Made by a program: the position numbers and the translations under genes. The notes under the pieces are model-generated. The model saw only the letters and a list, made by a program, of their open reading frames with translations. It had not been told where the DNA came from and did not search any database. A stretch of DNA of 64,000 nt, from assembly GCA_022478985.1 (NCBI GenBank), contig JAKSZP010009200.1:310001-374000 (forward strand). Direction: 5' to 3'. The stretch comes from Massospora cicadina (lineage: Eukaryota > Entomophthoromycota > Entomophthoromycetes > Entomophthorales > Entomophthoraceae). Shown here one piece after another: positions 34,583 to 44,719 of this stretch; position 1 is the stretch's first letter; each line of letters opens with the position of its first letter.

Positions 34583-35187
34583 TGTCACTTTTCTTGACTG
34601 TAAGTCGAGGTTTGAAATGGGTCTTGAAGCTGCAAAACTACGAAATAGACATAGAAGACAAAAGAAGAAGTAAATAGAAAAATTAATTTAGGTACAAGTT
34701 TTTGATATCTATAGGCTAAGTGGGGACATGATAGTTAGAAGACCCCAATAACTCTGTATGATCAGGATCTACAACCTCCTTCCAGATTGACTGAATAGTA
34801 AACTCTTCATTGTTCTTTAGTGATGAAGTACTAGTGACGCACTTATGGGAGTTGCGCCTTTTGAGATTCTGGAAGTGAAGAAGATCTTCCAGAAGGCATC
34901 TTCATCGTTTCCAATTCGCGTGAAGATTCCTGCTCAAATTTCTTATAGGTGCTTTCATGGAAAGATTTAAGTCAAAAGGGCTTAAGAATCAACTTCTTTG
35001 GGCTTAATCCATGAGCAGAGATCTCAACTTACTTAACTTTAATCCCAAAATTCTTGTCAGCGGATTGTAGGAGCAATTTTGCACCTTTTTTAGCAAATGA
35101 TATTGATTAGGGAACAGTGTGAGATGGCAAGGGTGGTTAGGCTGTGTTTGAGCATGGCAACGAGGCGAGTTGTGCTCTTTAGTGACA
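34583..35187 (-). repeat. Mi1 5' LTR
   Basis: 605 bp, plus-strand reading TGTCAC to GTGACA. Partner of 18170-18770. Similar length and collinear similarity throughout. Confidence 0.68.
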
Positions 35188-35579
35188 GGAAAAATGCTGA
35201 CTGGGGTTGGGTCATCATGTAAGACAAGTATATGATTCTTTACTGGAAACTAAGTAAATATTTGTTTTCAGTCATCATCATGCAGAAGCAATTGAGGTTT
35301 CTCCAAAGAGTGCTCGCTATTCTTTCACCTTAGACTCACCTGAAAAGAGCTAATATCAATCAGATGTTCAAGCAATCATCCAGAAGCTAATTGATAATCA
35401 TGATAAATTTAACATGCTGTTCAAAGGAGTCTTTGTCCTCGCTTGACCCAGCCATCTCAGCCTTGTGGGTTAAATGCTGCCTAATCACTTTCAAAAGGTA
35501 ATATATATTATACTGAGCGTTTAACTTGCAGCGTAACTGCAACGCATACACATAGGCTCCACGCTTATGTATAATTGTT

Positions 35580-36340
35580 AGATATCAGATTATCTGACAT
35601 AATAGGAAGAATATCAGCCAAATAAATCAATTGATAGAATGAACACCTAGGCTAAAAAGGAGTTAAAGCAATACACTAATATGTTATACAATAATTTTTA
35701 AAACAAGTGAGTCTCAAGTTCATACTAGAGTGTCCTCTGGTCTGACTTGAGCCCAAAATTCCCATGATGGTATCATGATTAACCAAAGTAATGGGTATCA
35801 TATGTAAGAAACTTCTCCATTTCATGGCTAGAGGCGAAAAAATTAAGTTGCATCCTAAAAAGGTACCAATCTGGACTCTTCCCAATAATCAAAATTAAAT
35901 GATGAAGTTTTATCAATTGGCTTTTTTTGCAATCTTTCTACCTATAGGAAATATGTTACAAAGACATCCATAAATCTGAATGCTCACTAACAAAGACTTC
36001 CTTTCAAATAGTCTCCCTACTAATTTATTTATAATTATCCTCATTATGAGGATTTTATTGATACAGTGGAAATAATCCTAGATCTTAATTCTAACAAAGT
36101 TACGCCTTTTATTCTAAATCTCAGTTTGATTTGGCTTCACTAAGTTCCTTTTCTCTTACCATAGGGATACTCTAGGTGTCAGGACCTAATTTAGACTTGG
36201 TGTCCTTAAATAAAAAATGTTTTTAAGTCTTATATTAATGTAATTATTAACCATCAGGCTTCTTAGGAATAGCTTTTTGAGCCTCTCAAAATTAAAAACC
36301 TAAAGGCTGGTACTCAATACTGGGGGCATACCATTTCTAA
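35580..36340 (-). repeat. Dispersed repeat R3, copy 1 (Ty3/gypsy protease/RT-linker debris)
   Basis: Collinear with 57600-58400 in the same orientation. Shared landmarks: gtaagtctca or gtgagtctca, ttgagcccaa-attcccc, aaagttacgcctttt versus aaaattacgcctttt, and taccataggatg or taccataggg near the end. On the minus strand it encodes a stretch like ILGSSQTRGHSSMNL, resembling the post-protease ILG region of Ty3/gypsy pol. Assignment to pol is tentative; the repeat itself is clear. Confidence 0.5.
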
Positions 36341-37459
36341 CTGATACCTGCTTCTAAGTAATTGCATCATGGAAGTCGATCCTATCAATAGTATAACACG
36401 TTGAGTGAACAATTAAACTATGAAGGATATGCCAAATACAAAGTCTGCCCTTAGTCATATTTAATGAGTAAAAGAATTTAATAGTGATCCCAAAATCTCA
36501 ACATCTATTTTGGATTTCCAATGAATTTTAAAGAGAATTAACTTGAAGGATTCATAAACACTGTAGAAAGTGCCATCTGTTAAAGGAATTCCGCCATGGA
36601 CAGGACTCTTAATGAATCTATATAAATCTAGCACTTTCTCAGAGACTTATGGTTCAAGCATTAATCTACCCTGGTACATCATGCTATTTGTACACACAAC
36701 TCTTTATTGTATTGTGAACCTATTATGAATCCATAATGAGGATCTTTATCATCACATCAATACTCATGGGGCGTTGAGAGTGTCATACAAACAGGTTTTA
36801 ATTCGGCATCACAAGGTATGGGGGACATACCCTGACAGATTAAAGTTTGAAGTTCCTATACTGTATAAGTAATTAATCTTATGGGAACTGTTGGGATCAT
36901 GAATTAAAACCAGAGATCCTGTGTTGTTTGAGGTCCAGATGACTTAATGTTTGAGGGCGTTGATTATTTAACTGGGTTGCTTCTCTTGGTTGAATAGCCT
37001 TGTTTAATCCTAATATCAAGCCTGGTGTGGTAAATTTTAAATAATTACGATCTTCATTTAAATTGCAAAAAGGGGAGAAAAAGTATAAAGTTTATTATTC
37101 AATAACCACTTTATATGGGAAATTGGGGAGTTTGATCAGGTACAATCTAAGCCAACCAAGCCTAGATCTAATAGATAAACGATTGGGTAATTGTACAATC
37201 TACAATTAACTTGGTCAATCTGATAGAGCACGTCTCATAGCTTGGGTTTTATCCCTGAAGTTGGGTGGCTCTAAAGGAGCATGATTCTGTCATATTAGTC
37301 AAGGTTGATCGCCAATTTTGATCATAGTCAACTTTCATCAAGGACGATGCTCAACAGAAGTTTGGGCTTTAAAGTTAGATCAAGAGTTATCGTTGATATC
37401 AATAGATGTTGACTTTTTTCAGGGATTATCCCTGACAGAAGTTTGGGTTTTATGGTCAG

Positions 37460-38100
37460 TTCTCCAACAAATGAGACTATTCCATTTGTTTCATTTTGAT
37501 TTGGGCTCAGATATTCTGAATCTGAATCAATTTGTTTAAAATGATTTTTGGTATTTGTCAGGTTTGGGTGCTAGGTTGTGCCTTGCCTGCATTATTGATT
37601 AGGCTCTTGTGAGCTTTATCAATGTCTTGGGAAAAGCCTCAGAAGGGCGACTTTTTAAGGTTGAGCTCAAACAATCCTAAAACTTTTTTCAGAATTCTCT
37701 GTATTGTATACCACTATCATGTGGGTTTCTCTGGTGGCCTCGGGGCCTCCTTACCTTATCTTACCTGATGCTCTGCGCAAAAAAAGTTTTTGTTGCGTTA
37801 ATAAAAACTTAGGATTTTGGGGCTTGATATCCCACAAAGGTCCTGTCTTTTACTTGGTGGTTTCAGTATCAGATTATTGGGATCTTGTTTGTCATGACTC
37901 TTTATTTTATAAATAATAAGGTAAGGTTAATTCCGGTTTTTACAACCTTAAATCCTTACTTTGTTTTATGCTTGCTTTAAATTTCCCTAATTCTGAGGTT
38001 TACTACCTCAAAAATCCAGCGCACTCTGGACATTTGGAATCAATTGCTCAATAATAAGGTAAGATGGCGATTGGAAACTGGAACATTTTCTCTGTTACAT
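37460..38100 (+). repeat. 5' LTR of the small LTR element
   Basis: Shares tgtcaggtt, attattgattaggct, agaagggcgact, gtttactacctcaaaa and ggtaagatggc-attgg with 38687-39322. Ends gttacat. Confidence 0.8.
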
Positions 38101-38686
38101 TATTTAGAACTACATGTGGTGCCAGTACACCACCAGATCCCCATTTCATCCAACCTCAGTGGTCGTGTCAGGTCCCAGTTTTCAAGTAACCAGCACCAGA
38201 GGGAGCCAGTGACTGATGGCTGACCCTGGACCTGAAGTAATTGTCAATGCAAAATTCTGGTGGGGCCTCTTCCCACCAGGGATTTGTTTGGCAATGAGTG
38301 GACCTGGTCCAGAACGGGCTTCCTACCCAATGGACAGTCCGTCTGGAAAGGGGATGGCCGTCCAGCCATGCTGGACCAGAGCCCCTTTAACACTTTAGTT
38401 GAAGAGAGTGTCTTCCTGGTTGGGACAGGAAGACTATCACCAACTGTGGAATGGGAGGGGGGCGCATCACAGCCAAGTGCTAGGAATGCTTCTTCATGAT
38501 GGATGGTCTGATTCTGGCAACCCAGTTCTGATTCACTCTAACCATTTATCTTTTTTCTGTGAGGGGCCCAGAATTTCTCTGGACTAATTTTCCCAGAGCT
38601 CAAGGCAACTCGCCCCAGGAAGCCCTTGTAGTGGCAGCCTCCAGCTTCAGAACCCCTCTTTGGGAGGTGCCCTTCTTTAGCAGGGG
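38101..38686 (+). other. Interior of the small LTR element, GC-richer, no known coding content
   Basis: 586 bp, clearly less AT-rich than the LTRs. Overlapping open frames of 60-79 codons (for example 38260-38499) show no known motif. Likely a packaging/priming region or captured sequence. Confidence 0.45.
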
Positions 38687-39322
38687 TTGATTAACAAACA
38701 GTATTAATCCATTTGTTGCATTTCAATTCAGGTTCAGATTTTCTGAATCCAAATTAATTCGTTTAAAAAGATTTTGGTGTTTGTCAGGTTCAGGCACTGG
38801 GTTATGCCTCGCCTGAATTATTGATTAGGCTTTTGTGAGATTAATCAATGGCTTGGGCGAGGCCCCAGAAGGGCGACTTTTAAGGTTGAGCCCACACAAT
38901 TCTGAACTTTTCTGGAATTCTCACTCTTGTTACCCACTCTTGCGTGGTTTCTCTGTGTCCTTGGGGCTGCCCTTACCTTATCTTACCTGATGTTCCACGC
39001 ACAATAAGTTTATTTGTGTTAAAAAAAACTTAAAATGTTAGGGCTTGATCTCCCTCAAAAAGCCTGTCTTTTACTCGGTGTGTTCACAGCATCAGATTAT
39101 TAAATCCTGTTCATCCTTGACTCTTTATTTAATAAAAAAATAAGGTTAGTTCTGGAGTTTGCAACCTTGAATCCTTATTTTGTCTTTGCCTCGCTTTGTA
39201 TTTCCCTAATTTTAAGGTTTACTACCTCAAAATACCCAGCTCATCCTTGACATTCGGCATCAATTGTATTGAATCTAAGGTAAGATGGCTATTGGAAACT
39301 GGGACGTTTCTGACCATTACAT
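38687..39322 (+). repeat. 3' LTR of the small LTR element
   Basis: Partner of 37460-38100. Ends attacat, followed by the Mi2 LTR remainder. Confidence 0.8.
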
Positions 39323-39385
39323 GTTCAGGATTGATTACCATTATCCAACATATCTGAATCTGACGTTCAGATAGGAATCCTGACA

Positions 39386-39399
39386 ATACCCCCCTCTAG
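39386..39399 (-). promoter_or_regulatory. Mi2 polypurine tract
   Basis: On the minus strand ctagaggggggtat directly precedes the 3' LTR start TGTCAGG. This is the expected position for priming plus-strand DNA synthesis. Confidence 0.75.
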
Positions 39400-39619
39400 A
39401 TATTGGCGCAGGGGGAAAACGGATGAAGAAATCAACTATGTATGCAGTTTATGACTGTGCCCTGAACAACCTCTATGATTAAGTGTTCATTGCCTTTCTA
39501 TATAAGACTTGATATGTCTCTTACCAGTTGGTGCACAGTTTGTGATCACAACCTCCAGTCCAGTGATGGTAAAATAGGATGAGGCCGCCTGATTAGAAGG
39601 TGTAAGGGTTCAGGCTTAC

Positions 39620-40330
39620 TGTTAAATTTAACATGTCTCTCTACTGGTCGTGGAAGACAGGTTTTGGCAGCCAGGGCTTGAATTCTTGTAATTTAATTTG
39701 CAATACTTCACATAGAGACTTCAGTTGCTTCAGGAGAATCTTGGTCTAGCATCGCCTGGACTTTGAAAGGCAGATGGGGATTTCTGCCATAAAAGCTTGG
39801 AATGGCGAGATCTTAGTAATTTGATGGTAACTAATCCAATAGGCCAGAATTGCACTAGGCAAATAATGGGGCCAATGAAAAGTGTCAGTTATAGCCATTT
39901 TCTGAAGGGTTGCAGTTAGAGTTAATTACCCGCTCTACCATCACATTGGTTGCAGGATGGTAGGGGGTGGAGAATACCCGAGTGGTTCCCATCAGGTCAG
40001 ATAAATCTTCCACTAGCATCAAGCGGAAATTTTGTCCATTATCAGAATGAATGATTAAGGGCACCCATGCTGGGTTATAATCCTATTATACAACAATGTG
40101 GCGATTGCTTTTGCTGAAGCATTGGGGAAGAAATGCAGCTTTGATTCACTTAGTTAAATGGTCTACGGCTAGTAGGAGGAACCTATATCCATTAGAGGCT
40201 CTAGTATAAAGGTCCTACAACATCAATGCTAATGGTATGGAATGGTTCACAAGGTGGACCACTGGATGTTGAGAGTGGGTATTAAGCCCAGCTTAGCTTT
40301 TACATACCAGACATGACTCCAATACATCCT
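39620..40330 (-). pseudogene. Mi2 integrase remnant
   Basis: Minus strand, several frames. FLLLAVDHLTK (about 40170), IIHSDNGQNFRLMLVEDL (about 40050-40000) and FSTPYHPATNVMVERVIN (about 39975-39925) supply the D, D and E positions of a retroviral-type integrase core. The gag-to-RT part of the same element lies beyond the P2 insertion at 44.7-49.0 kb. Stops are present. Confidence 0.82.
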
Positions 40331-40939
40331 GGATTGAAACAAGCATTCCCTCCTAATAACATTTAGTTTTAAGCCACTGATAGGTTTTCCAAATTCATCC
40401 ATGGCAGAAGTGCTAATGTCCCTCTAATATGACATCTGTTCGAGTCAATGTTCTTACCTAAGGCACCCATTGTTTAGACACAAGTTTGCACAATTGTCCA
40501 TCCTTGACTTGGAGATTTACCAATCTTTTTGCTAATTCTTGTTGTAGGGTTGGGGATTCATCCTTCCATAACTGTGGCTAAGTTAGAAGATCATAGATTT
40601 AATCCTCTTCAGGGTCAGTTATAGTCAAGTTGAGAAGCTGACAAGTAACTCATGTTTTGGTGGATTGGCCCTGGTTGGTGGATAATAAAAAATCGTAAAT
40701 TTGAAGTTTCAATGTCCACCAGGCTAGTCTCTCATCAGGGTCCTTCATTTGCTGTAGCCAAAGTAAGGAAGCATGATTGATTGCAATGGTAAAATGCTTC
40801 TCATATAAAAAGGGTCAGAAAATCTTAATGGACAATAGGACCGTTAAGTATTTGCATTTGTAACATTATAATTACATTTAGCCTTAGATGAGGTCTTGCT
40901 GTAGTAGGCGATGGGATGGTTCACTAAGTTCTCACCATG

Positions 40940-40944
40940 CTGAG
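40940..40944 (+). repeat. 5-bp target-site duplication, left (P2)
   Basis: ctgag, identical to 44694-44698. Perfect 5-bp TSD, the usual size for Ty3/gypsy integrase. Confidence 0.92.
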
Positions 40945-41754
40945 TGTTGAATGGTTGACTGGATCTAAATCGTTGTTTATTATAAACCAAAGATATCCTA
41001 AGTATATCTGAAATTGAATTTGTGGCCTAACAATTTCACTTATTTATATTTGACTATGATAACATGGGCTCGAGGGCTTTGTTGGTTAGGTCAAACCTAA
41101 ATTTAAGTTTTGATTTAATGACTCAGGCATGTGGGCTTTGTTGGTCTATGCTGAAATTAGTTTTAATATCGGTCAAGTTTTCAATCAAATTAATTACTAA
41201 TTATTGATACAAATCACCTTGGTATGTGCTGCTGATTGCATGTGAAAGTAAATCAGTTCAGTTATTTTGAAGATTTGACGAAACTCCATCTCAAGGATGA
41301 TGATGGTGTTTACTCTGACTCTGAGGCTGAGCATGATACCCTGAGTCAAAATATTTGTAGATGTCATTACAAACTTTTTATGTGGCCAAGGGTCACTGAA
41401 AGGTAATGCATCATGGGTAAGATGTGGTTAACATCGAACCCTATAAATAACCCTTGCATTTACACTAATAAAATACCTTTTAACTTCTGGATTAAGTTTC
41501 TAATTTATCTTATAACCTTTTTGCATTATCACTTTATTTTATATTAAAGTCGTTTTTCACTTGGGATCAGTAGTATCAGGGCAGCGGGCCATCGTCCAAG
41601 TGAAATGACTGGGTTTACAATTAAAGTATTACCAAAAGCTATATCATAAGTTCAAAGCACCATCCTGTTTATTGTCCTCACACAATAGATTCTCAAAGCT
41701 GCAGTTTCCACCAAACAACAAACCAGCCATCAGGTGAAGCCCAAATCTTCAACA
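40945..41754 (+). repeat. P2 5' LTR
   Basis: 810 bp from tgttgaatggttgactgg to aaatcttcaaca. Differences from the 3' LTR are concentrated in the first 150 bp. Confidence 0.93.
41442..41449 (+). promoter_or_regulatory. P2 LTR TATA box candidate
   Basis: tataaata within aaccctataaataaccc, also kept in the 3' LTR at 44382-44389. Plausible core promoter for element transcription; position only, no expression evidence. Confidence 0.5.
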
Positions 41755-42980
41755 ATGGCGCTCATGGCTGGGACTGCAGATGGTGACCAGTATCGACGTT
41801 TGAGTACCCAAATTATGCAGTTGAAGAATGAATACACGGAAAAAATCAATTACTGGCAAACCCAAATTGAGGCCCAACGGGAAAAAACTAAAGACTCTAT
41901 TGTTCTTCTTAATCTACAGATTAATAATCTCCGTAAAGAATTGAACCAGCGCAAGAAGGCAATAAAAGAAAAGGACCAAGTGATTTCCACCTTGCAACTA
42001 CAAGCTACTAGCCTGAATAAGGAAATAGCGAAATTAAAATTAAAAAATCGAAATCATGATAATTGGAAAAATAAAATCAACGAGCAATTTTGAACTCTGG
42101 CCAACAGGCAATGTCAGTGTGCTATAACCCACTCAACTGGAAATTTCTTCTAAATATTATGAGGATGAAGCTTCAGAAATAGCTACCAAAATGGACGCTG
42201 GGCCACATCAACAACTGCCTAGCAATATGATTGCTTTGGTCAATACTATCACCTCAAACCAGGATACAATGCCCCAACGCCCTAGTACGCCTGACTATGG
42301 TCAACAAAGTAATCATGATAACCAGGAATGGGGAAGCGATAATTTCAAACCAGCAAACCTGCCAGCCTTTGACAAGAATGGATGTATTACCACTTTTGTC
42401 AAACATTTTGAAAAAGGCTATGCATGGGGCCAGCAACTGAGACAAAGCTTCCACCATGATCAACTGCTTGGCCGAGTGGAGCATTGAGTTGATTATGCCT
42501 CACATTAATGAAAATCCAACATATGCTGAAGTCAAGGAGGCCGTGCTTCATGAATTTGGAGGTCCAGAACGGATGTTGACCAGAAAATCCAAGTTTATGA
42601 ACATCAGCTTTAAGAAAGATGAAGCAATTGACAAATTTGCAGATCGATTCTATTGTGAAGCTCAAGTTCTCTTAAGCGCGCGGGCTATAGTCAATTTTGA
42701 TGCCAAGATAGCACCAGAGCATGCAGTAGAACCTTACCCTAATCTATCAAACACTCTATTGCCTGCTTTTGTGCAAAAACTTGTGACATCTGAATTGGTT
42801 GACTATTTATGCAGATGCTCAAAAAATTATGGCCCTCCTAATACTGGTTACAGATCAGGAACCACTGCTTTTCTGGAAAGTCCTTTGAAACCAATAAGAA
42901 GATTAACACCTCATGGCCAGTGAGTGAAATTACTTGCTTTAATTGCAATCATAAAGGTCACTATGCTTCCCAATGCTATC
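41755..42980 (+). pseudogene. P2 gag: coiled coil, capsid-like domain, zinc knuckle (frameshifted)
   Basis: The first open piece (ATG 41755, immediately after the LTR, to 42093) is a strongly charged heptad-like coiled coil rich in Lys, Glu, Leu and Asn. Next come DNFKPANLPAFDKNG (about 42340), LAEWSIELIMPHINENPTY (about 42468) and FADRFYCEAQVLLSARAI (about 42638), the last resembling FAHRFYLKAQTLAAGN of Mi2 Gag. A zinc knuckle CFNCNHKGHYASQC (CX2CX4HX4C) lies at 42935-42976. Stop at 42091, frame changes near 42460 and 42920. Gag builds the virus-like particle and its knuckle binds RNA. The breaks may be few enough for the copy to have been mobile recently. Confidence 0.82.
41756..41772 (+). 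promoter_or_regulatory. P2 primer-binding-site candidate
   Basis: tggcgctcatggctggg starts one base after the 5' LTR with the expected TGG. It overlaps the first codons of gag. The tRNA is not identified. Confidence 0.5.
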
Positions 42981-43284
42981 ACAAAATGTCAATATAGTCC
43001 TTCCTAATACTGTGCAGGAGGAGGGAAAAGAACAAGCACAATAGATGAGGGATGCTCTATTGTGCCTGCAACACCAGTCCCACCTGATCAACAAGCAAAA
43101 GATGGCCACAGGGCCTTGCTTAACAATGAAAATGATTCTATTTTAGTATCAAATGAAGATTCCTCAAATGTACATGCAGTAAATCGCTCCCAAAGTAAGG
43201 TTGTCACACCTGAAGCCTCTGAAGAAGTCGCTAAACCCTATGTGCAACAAATACTAAAAGTATTCCAGCTGTCAGGCATGGGGA

Positions 43285-43491
43285 ATGACTAAGTTCAAGG
43301 AAAGAGATTTAGTAGTATATTGTGACACTCATAGCGCAGGCCGCGTGCACAAGCTAGCCTCACTTTGGAAGGGTCCATTTATTATATTGGAGAAATTGTC
43401 TGAAGATGTATATACCATTAAGGATCAAGTTGGCTGGGTTGTGAATCAAGTACATGCTAAGTTTCTTTGTCCATATCATAAAGAATATTAA
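43285..43491 (+). pseudogene. P2 integrase C-terminal fragment
   Basis: 68-codon frame with LASLWKGPFIILEKLSEDVY, the SH3-like/GPF-type region at the end of Ty3/gypsy integrases. It follows gag after only about 300 bp, so roughly 3.5 kb of pol is absent. It ends shortly before the A/G-rich tract. Alone it cannot integrate DNA. Confidence 0.75.
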
Positions 43492-43612
43492 GATAAAAAG
43501 AAAAAAAAATAATAAAAAAAGAAAAAGAAAAAAAATAATGATAAAAAATAAAAATAATAATAAAAATAAAAGTAAAAAAAAAAAATAATAATAATAATAA
43601 TTGCAAGCCATA
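43488..43612 (+). repeat. Low-complexity A/G/T tract
   Basis: About 125 bp of almost only A, G and T with AAAAAT- and AATAAT-like units between the integrase fragment and the 3' LTR of P2. Probably expanded simple repeat. Confidence 0.8.
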
Positions 43613-43872
43613 GAGTTTATTTTATAGATTTAATGCCTTGCTGGCATTAGAACTAGGTATCCCCTCTTCAGTAGGGGGAGATGAGCGCGACCAAACTGGA
43701 GAAGCCTGCAACGGAATTAGAGATGCGCCAAACCCAAGGAAGCTCAGCACCAGGCACGCTGGCCCTGTCAGCTTAGGAAAGGCTATCAAGATAACATTTG
43801 AACTTCGAGGAATGCAAAGAATTAGACAGTGTGACCAAGGAAGAAGAGTATCTGCCACTTTTTATTCAGTCA

Positions 43873-43884
43873 AGGAGGGGGAAA
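43873..43884 (+). promoter_or_regulatory. P2 polypurine tract
   Basis: aggagggggaaa immediately before the 3' LTR TGTTGAA. Canonical position for plus-strand priming. Confidence 0.85.
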
Positions 43885-44693
43885 TGTTGAATGGTTGACT
43901 GGATCTAAATTGTCATTTATTATAAACTAAAGTTATCCTAAGTATATATGAACTTGAATTCGTGGCCTAGCAATTTCACTTAATTATATTCAACTATGAT
44001 AAAATGGGCTCGAGGGCTTTATTGGTTAGGTTGAACCTAAATTTAAGTTTTGATTTAATACTCAGGCACATGGGCTTTGTTGGTCTATGCTGAAATTAGT
44101 TTTTAATGTTGGTCAAGTTTTCAATCAAATTAATTACTAATCAATGATACAAATCACCTTGGTATGTGCTGCCAATTGCATGTGAAAGTGAATCAGTTCA
44201 GCTATTTTGAAGATATGATTAAACGCCATCTCAAGGATGATGATGGTGTTTACTCTGACTCTGAGGCTGAGCATGATGCCCTGAGTTGAAGTATTTGTAG
44301 ATGTCATTATAAAATTTTAATGTGGCCAAGGGTCACTGAAAGGTAATGCATCATGGGTAAGATGTGGTTAACATCAAACCCTATAAATAACCCTTGCATT
44401 TACACTAATAAAATACCTTTTAACTTCTGGATTAAGTTTCTAATTTATCTTATAACCTTTTTGCATTATCACTTTATTTTATATTAAAGTCGTTTTTCAC
44501 TTGGATCAGTAGGATCAGGGCAGCGGGCCATCGTCCAAGTGAAACGACTGGGTTTACAATTAAAGTATTACCAAAAGCTATATCATAAATTTAAAGCACC
44601 ATCCTGTCTATTGTCCTCACACAATAGATGCTCAAAGCTGCAGTTTCCACCAAACAACGAACCAGCCATCAGGTGAAGCCCAAATCTTCAACA
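43885..44693 (+). repeat. P2 3' LTR
   Basis: 809 bp, ends aaatcttcaaca followed by TSD ctgag. Near-identical to 40945-41754 over the last 400 bp. Confidence 0.93.
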
Positions 44694-44698
44694 CTGAG
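44694..44698 (+). repeat. 5-bp target-site duplication, right (P2)
   Basis: ctgag, identical to 40940-40944. Confidence 0.92.
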
Positions 44699-44719
44699 AT
44701 AGTATGGCTCTGATGGCAA

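Larger units (their letters stand above)
18170..35187 (-). mobile_element. Ty3/gypsy element Mi1, old, interrupted by element P1
   Basis: Two diverged direct repeats (18170-18770 and 34583-35187) flank minus-strand pol remnants on the left (integrase 20.1-20.7 kb, RT 21.6-22.2 kb) and minus-strand gag remnants on the right (33.0-34.5 kb). This order is what one minus-strand element gives after a 9.1-kb insertion (P1, 23322-32469). A primer-binding-site-like stretch next to the right repeat resembles the one in Mi2. No convincing TSD was found, so the outer limits are approximate. Confidence 0.72.
37460..39322 (+). mobile_element. Small non-autonomous LTR element (TRIM/LARD-like)
   Basis: 1,863 bp with two direct repeats (37460-38100 and 38687-39322, about 640 bp each, by eye about 85% identical) around a 586-bp interior. 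It splits the Mi2 3' LTR; flanking gtcag (37455-37459) and ttcag (39324-39328) are a probable 5-bp TSD. The interior starts near a tggtgccagtacacc stretch (PBS-like, about 38116) and ends with gcaggggttg (polypurine-like, 38680-38689). It encodes no pol. It fits the terminal-repeat-in-miniature concept, with unusually long LTRs. Confidence 0.8.
36889..39385 (-). repeat. Mi2 3' LTR, split by a small LTR element
   Basis: 36889-37459 matches the first 570 bp or so of the 5' LTR (49108 onward: cctgtgttgtttgag, gggcgttg, ttgggttgcttctcttgg, gggagtttgatcagg). 39323-39385 matches its last part (gattgattaccattatccaac, ataggaatcctgaca). The intervening 37460-39322 is an insertion. The two parts together equal the length of the other LTR. 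Confidence 0.88.
40945..44693 (+). mobile_element. P2, internally deleted Ty3/gypsy element, young
   Basis: 3,749 bp with LTRs of 810 and 809 bp, 7-bp inverted ends (TGTTGAA...TTCAACA), a perfect 5-bp TSD, PBS-like site, gag, a short integrase C-terminal piece, and a polypurine tract. Protease, RT, RNase H and most of integrase are missing, so it depended on a helper. The LTRs look about 95% identical by eye, making it one of the younger LTR elements here. It splits Mi2 between RT and integrase. Confidence 0.93.

Noticed and set aside
43360..43611. Minus-strand 83-codon frame, almost all Phe/Leu/Ile, resembling a membrane protein
   Set aside because: It is the translation of the A/G-rich low-complexity tract and not a gene.
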